Below are positions 59,919-64,000 of a stretch of DNA of 64,000 nt, one piece after another (within the stretch, counting starts at the first letter, position 1; every line of letters starts with the position of its first letter). A program made the position numbers and the translations under genes. The notes beneath the pieces were generated by a model that saw only the letters and a program-made list of their open reading frames with translations, ran no database searches and had not been told where the DNA came from. This stretch comes from Thysanoteuthis rhombus (Eukaryota; Mollusca; Cephalopoda; Oegopsida; Thysanoteuthidae), in contig OY735212.1 in NCBI GenBank assembly GCA_963457665.1, positions 57,588,038 through 57,652,037 of the forward strand, given 5' to 3'.

Positions 59919-60194
59919 GGGACATCATAGAATCCATTAAAAATCTCAAATGGCGGTGGGCTGGCCATGTTGCAAGAATGGCAGACAATCAATGGACATC
60001 AAGACTCACGACATGGATTCCCCGAGACTGCATGCGCAACCGAGGCCGGCAGAATATTAGATGGAGAGACAAGCTAGACAAGTTCAGGAAGTACTGGCTC
60101 CGCGACGCCCATGATAGGGAAGTGTGGCAAATCCTGGGGAAGGTCTATGTCCAACGACGGACGCTAAAAGATTGATGATGATGATGATGATGAT
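59919..60194 (+). mobile_element. RTE lineage 1 LINE, young 3' end
   Basis: An unbroken frame runs from RDIIESIKNLKWRWAGHVAR through RDCMRNRGRQNIRWRDKLDK to YVQRRTLKD, then the stop and a (TGA)n tail. With 22470-22875 it is the best preserved copy and shows the lineage consensus. Confidence 0.92.
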
Positions 60195-60339
60195 TTCTAG
60201 CTTGTTCAATCCTTTAATTCACCAAAGATGGACTCACACTTTTGCAATTTGATAAACCTTAAGCTCCTTAAGTGAATGTAAAGTTATTTATTTTGCATAC
60301 TTATAGTAAATCAAAAAATTGCTAATGATCTTTCACCTA

Positions 60340-60775
60340 AAACCAAATTTTGTTTTTTAGAAATTACCAGCACAAGAGATGGGAATAGTGGGTTGGTTGA
60401 AAATGACGATTGAGCCCCAAGAAAGCATTTTTTTTTTAAAAATCAAAAACGACATTTTTAGATACCTGGTGGTGTACTCATGCAAATAAATCTTTTCTAT
60501 AAAATAATATAAAAAAAAATACCAGCACAAGGTGAGGACACTGTTGATCTAAAATGACCGCAGAGACTCAAAAAAAGAACTTTTTTAAAAAAACGAAAGA
60601 ATTATTTTTAAATGATGCCTAATGATGTGCCCATGATTTTTTAAAGATTGTAGCCCTTAAAATGTGACCAAGACTTCCTGGAGAGACAGACAGACGGACA
60701 AAGACTGAAGAATCTGTAGCCCTCTTGGCTGGCTGTTTGGACAACTCAGTTTTGGGACTGACAAACTGCTTGATG
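60340..60775 (+). repeat. Two Rep-B copies in tandem
   Basis: The first, partial, is at 60340-60490 (ataccagcacaa type start, then ggtggtgtactcatgcaaat). The second is at 60500-60775 (aaataccagcacaaggtgag to gctggctgtttggacaac). The right terminal repeat is decayed. Confidence 0.72.
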
Positions 60776-61344
60776 GGAGTATTGTAGGGCAATGTCAGAA
60801 ATTTATATTTTACTGAATGCTTTCTTCTAGTCAAATGGTTTTCTATAATCATTTTGACCAAAAGCAAAATTGCTCAACTTCAGTGATTTTTTCTTCAAAC
60901 AGGTTGAGAAAGTTCAATATGGTATGGGAATGGAATCTTAAACCTCACACCTAGCAATTCGATGTTATAACCCTCAAGTTACATACACGTTAATGAATTT
61001 GAAGCATTAATAATTAGTAAAATGAAACATTGAAAATGATCATTGATGCCTTTCATATGTGGTGTCTATAACATCATTAATATTCACAAGATCATTCATC
61101 TTCAGAAAGCCAATATGGTGCCAATAAAGTTATTCATTTCCCATGATGCTCTTGGACAATTATCTGAATGGCACTTAGGCCACTTGAGGGTTTATAAACC
61201 AATCATAATAAAGAATGGATTGCTTTGAGAGAATTATGATTTTGATGATGACATGATAATAATTAAAAGATTTTGTCCCAAGCGAATTGCTTTCTCTATA
61301 AGTGGTAGTAATATGTTTCATAAATAAATATACATATATAAGCA
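60776..61344. other. No recognisable feature
   Basis: AT-rich; nothing identified. Confidence 0.5.
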
Positions 61345-61640
61345 CTTTTAAGTCTACTGCTGGACAAAGGCCTTTCCCATCTCCTTCCATGACAAGCTTG
61401 ATTGCGCTAAATTCTGCCATGTCTTACCAGCAAAGTTTTCTATCTCTCTTTCCATCTATTGTCTGGTCTCTTCCTACTGCATATAATGTCCAATAGGCAC
61501 CAATCTATAAGGCTTCTGGTCCATCTGTTACCTCCTCTTTTGCTATGTGCCCTGCCCATCTCCATTTTCTTGCTTGATTGCTTGAATGATATCCTTCACC
61601 ATGGTCCTCTCTTGGATCCAAGCGCAAAGTGCAATGGAAA
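61345..61640 (-). mobile_element. RTE lineage 2 LINE, 3' end
   Basis: The minus strand ends ggagatgggaaaggcctttg then tccagcag, the same end as the copy at 16165. It encodes decayed KTWQNLAQ..., WKEMGKAFVQQ, the common end of this RTE group. No CTG tail remains. Confidence 0.75.
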
Positions 61641-63600
61641 GAGCAATGTTAGGAATAACTTAGCAGCCCCCAAAATATACATTTAGAGAGAGAGAAAGTA
61701 CACGTCCTCTGTGTCATAGATAGATAGATCAATAAACACTCACACATGTATGTTCAATTATTTGTATTGAATCCAAGTGGGATTACAATCATCTTCAAAT
61801 TTCACCTTGAAGAAAGGAGAGAATTCTTTCTGAAGGGATGGATAATAAAGCAACACGAACAATTTATTGTAAGAAGATATCTTCATAGTTTTATTTGCAA
61901 CTATTGTATCAATCTATCTATGTATTTCACTGGATTATAATAATGATATTATGATATTTGAACAAGAGAACAATATCTTGAATAAGATATTTTTTATGGT
62001 TGAAAACTCTGATGAGAAATTTATTGAATAGAATACCCCCATGTGCTATGAAACCTTGCATTTTATTTATTTCCAATTTTGTTACCCAAAACTATTCTCA
62101 TTCAAGATGGATGCCATTGATTGACACAATATAAACCTGGATTTCATTTCTGAAAGATGAAAACTGCAACTGAAACAACAGTATATATTCTCTTCAACAC
62201 ACACTCATTCACATATATACATACACAGATTTGTATAAGTATGTATGCTGGTAGTAATTTGACAATGTGGAAGTGAAAGATTTTAGAAGGTGTATTACAT
62301 TTCAAAATATTTTTGCATAAAAGTAAAGCTTATAAGACTCAATGCATTTCGCTGTGATTCCAATCAGCATCTTCAGAAGTTCTTTTGTATTACAGGAAAT
62401 TATAGTAAATGCAGTCCATCATATGTTGAGACAATATACTGAACTTGAAAAAAAAATAGCAAGCCAGTGTCGGTTGTTGGTAAAGAGGAAGAGAGAGGAT
62501 CATCAGTGAACTCGGATGTCACACAATATTTTTCAAATCTTTCATTTCCACATTGTCAGATTACCACCACCATTCTATTGGATTGCTTCATATCCACTCA
62601 ACAAACTGAATGGATCTTGCAAGGTCTATTTTATATGCAAACATACTCTAAGTAAACTTGGGTGTGAGAGCTTTCTGCAGGAACTGCTTGAACATATAAG
62701 AAATTGAGGGGAGAGTGAATTGCCAAAGTTCTCACTCACCATCTCTCTTCTCTGTTAACCGTGATGACATGTCAGTGACAAGGCATTTCAAGAGGACATC
62801 TGAGGATGGTATTGAGTGATAGAAAAGGGGATTTGTGACTTTTCCAAGGGTATTAGTATGAAATGAACACAAACAGTTATAGACATGTTTGCTCTAACTA
62901 TGCCACCTTGCAGCATGTATGCATGTATATATGGTGATTGGTACGTGTGTACTATATGTGTATGTATACATACAGAGTGATTTTTATGCATACATATATA
63001 TGTATACATATATACATAGTGATTTTTATATATGTATTATATGTGTATGTATATATACACACACAAATCAATACACATGTACATAGATGCATTGATAAGT
63101 CCATGGCCTAATGATAAAAAAGTATTTATTTTACACAACAAATATTCATTTTTCAATTCAATCTCATCCTTTGTCAATGCACTTAATTCAGTGATTAATA
63201 TTAATCGTAGATTGAGTAGTATACAGTTAAAATTGAGATTTTGCTGATAACTACTTGTCTTGCAGGGCTCCGGTTTCCAGACCATCTAAGACAAATGTGG
63301 TGAAATAGCCAATGGTGTTTTACCTCATGAGGTGTGGTATTGCTCTATGAAATCCAAAGGGATCAGGATTTGTCTTGAGTCCCAAAGACCAGCGCTCTTA
63401 TATCCTTATAATAATAGGTGCAAGGACCAAATGGAATTTTTGTTAAGTTCCTGCCCACATGCTCACATGTGTGATATCCCTACATTAAACCAACCAGGAG
63501 TCACATGCTGTTCTTGTGGGGGCTCAGGTAAATAAGAACTAAATGTCAAGCTACAAACTTATTGTTCCTGCCTCGTATATGTTGCCATCCCCTGTGTGTA
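61641..63600. other. No recognisable feature
   Basis: Contains short GA, GATA and TATG runs (61686-61735, 62905-63065). Two small frames near 63332-63535 have no recognised family. Confidence 0.45.
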
Positions 63601-63608
63601 TGTGTGTC

Positions 63609-63615
<7 letters not shown>

Positions 63616-63664
<49 letters not shown>
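63616..63664. repeat. (TA)n microsatellite
   Basis: About 48 bp of TA. Confidence 0.95.
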
Positions 63665-63665
<1 letters not shown>

Positions 63666-63714
63666 TTAAGATTTAGGAGAGTAATTTCATTAAGAATACT
63701 TTTAAATAAAGTAG

Positions 63715-63718
<4 letters not shown>

Positions 63719-63769
<51 letters not shown>
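63719..63769. repeat. (TA)n microsatellite
   Basis: About 50 bp of TA, 55 bp from the previous tract. Confidence 0.95.
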
Positions 63770-63777
<8 letters not shown>

Positions 63778-64000
63778 ATACAAGTTGTATATGTTTATGC
63801 AAAATATCTTTTTTCCAGTAGTTAGTAACCAATACTTTGAGCAGAGCTTATGTCAATTAAATGTGGAAATTTGGTGTATAACAAGAGTTAAACAATTGTT
63901 TTGCTAAGTTTGCTTGAAATCTGTATCAGAATCTTAAAGAAGATTGAAATAAAATATTACAATGCAATAATAAAACTTCTTTAAAATTCTAGAATCAAAA

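Noticed and set aside
63543-63821. Frames rich in alternating Ile and Tyr, here and at 1783-2016, 2857-3159 and 38913-39146
   Set aside because: Translations of (TA)n tracts.

Overview
The window looks like intronic DNA from an invertebrate animal. It is AT-rich, dense in long (TA)n tracts and old transposons, and the only host coding sequence is short and split by long introns. Nothing in it is prokaryotic or plasmid-like. The species cannot be fixed from the sequence. RTE-type LINEs, tRNA- and 5S-derived SINEs and an ADAM17-type protease fit many invertebrates, including molluscs.

Host gene. Three small exons on the minus strand (54846-54922, 49775-49905, 16189-16278) join in consistent phase into one open frame that matches the end of the prodomain and the start of the catalytic domain of an ADAM17/TACE-like metalloprotease. 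The exons carry, in order, a candidate cysteine switch, an RNRR furin site and the first strand and helix of the metalloprotease fold. The introns between them are about 4.9 kb and 33.5 kb. The gene runs off both ends: signal peptide and most of the prodomain would lie beyond 64000, and the zinc-binding exon and everything after it below position 1. These three exons total 298 bases in 64 kb.

Mobile elements. (1) RTE-like LINEs of two lineages. Lineage 1 has about 15 copies, most of them short 3' ends with TGATGA-type tails, one near-complete decayed copy (31890-34816) and one 1.3-kb copy (43905-45170). Lineage 2 has three fragments; one ends in a CTG-type tail. Three insertions show the 5' inversion typical of twin priming. 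(2) An unnamed interspersed family of about 450 bp, here 'Rep-A', with more than 20 copies and a variant A' with a different 3' half. (3) A terminal-inverted-repeat MITE, 'Rep-B', with about 12 copies. (4) An old hAT-like transposase (27120-28600, minus) and two old mariner fragments (42011-42620 and 48050-48410, plus). (5) tRNA-derived SINEs, including a head-to-head pair forming a 0.5-kb palindrome (29601-30115), and a 5S-rRNA-derived sequence (59380-59515). (6) Two fold-back MITEs, a repeat pair 'Rep-C', and a CR1/Jockey-like LINE fragment (25150-25618, minus). No LTR retroelement was recognised.

Tandem repeats include a 27-bp minisatellite (40055-40800), a 54-bp minisatellite (56618-56997) and many (TA)n tracts. 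Because 27 and 54 are multiples of three, these arrays give long open frames on both strands that are not genes. The layout is a history of nested insertions: LINEs inside Rep-A and Rep-B, a LINE inside another LINE with a visible 12-bp target duplication, and a SINE pair inside Rep-A.
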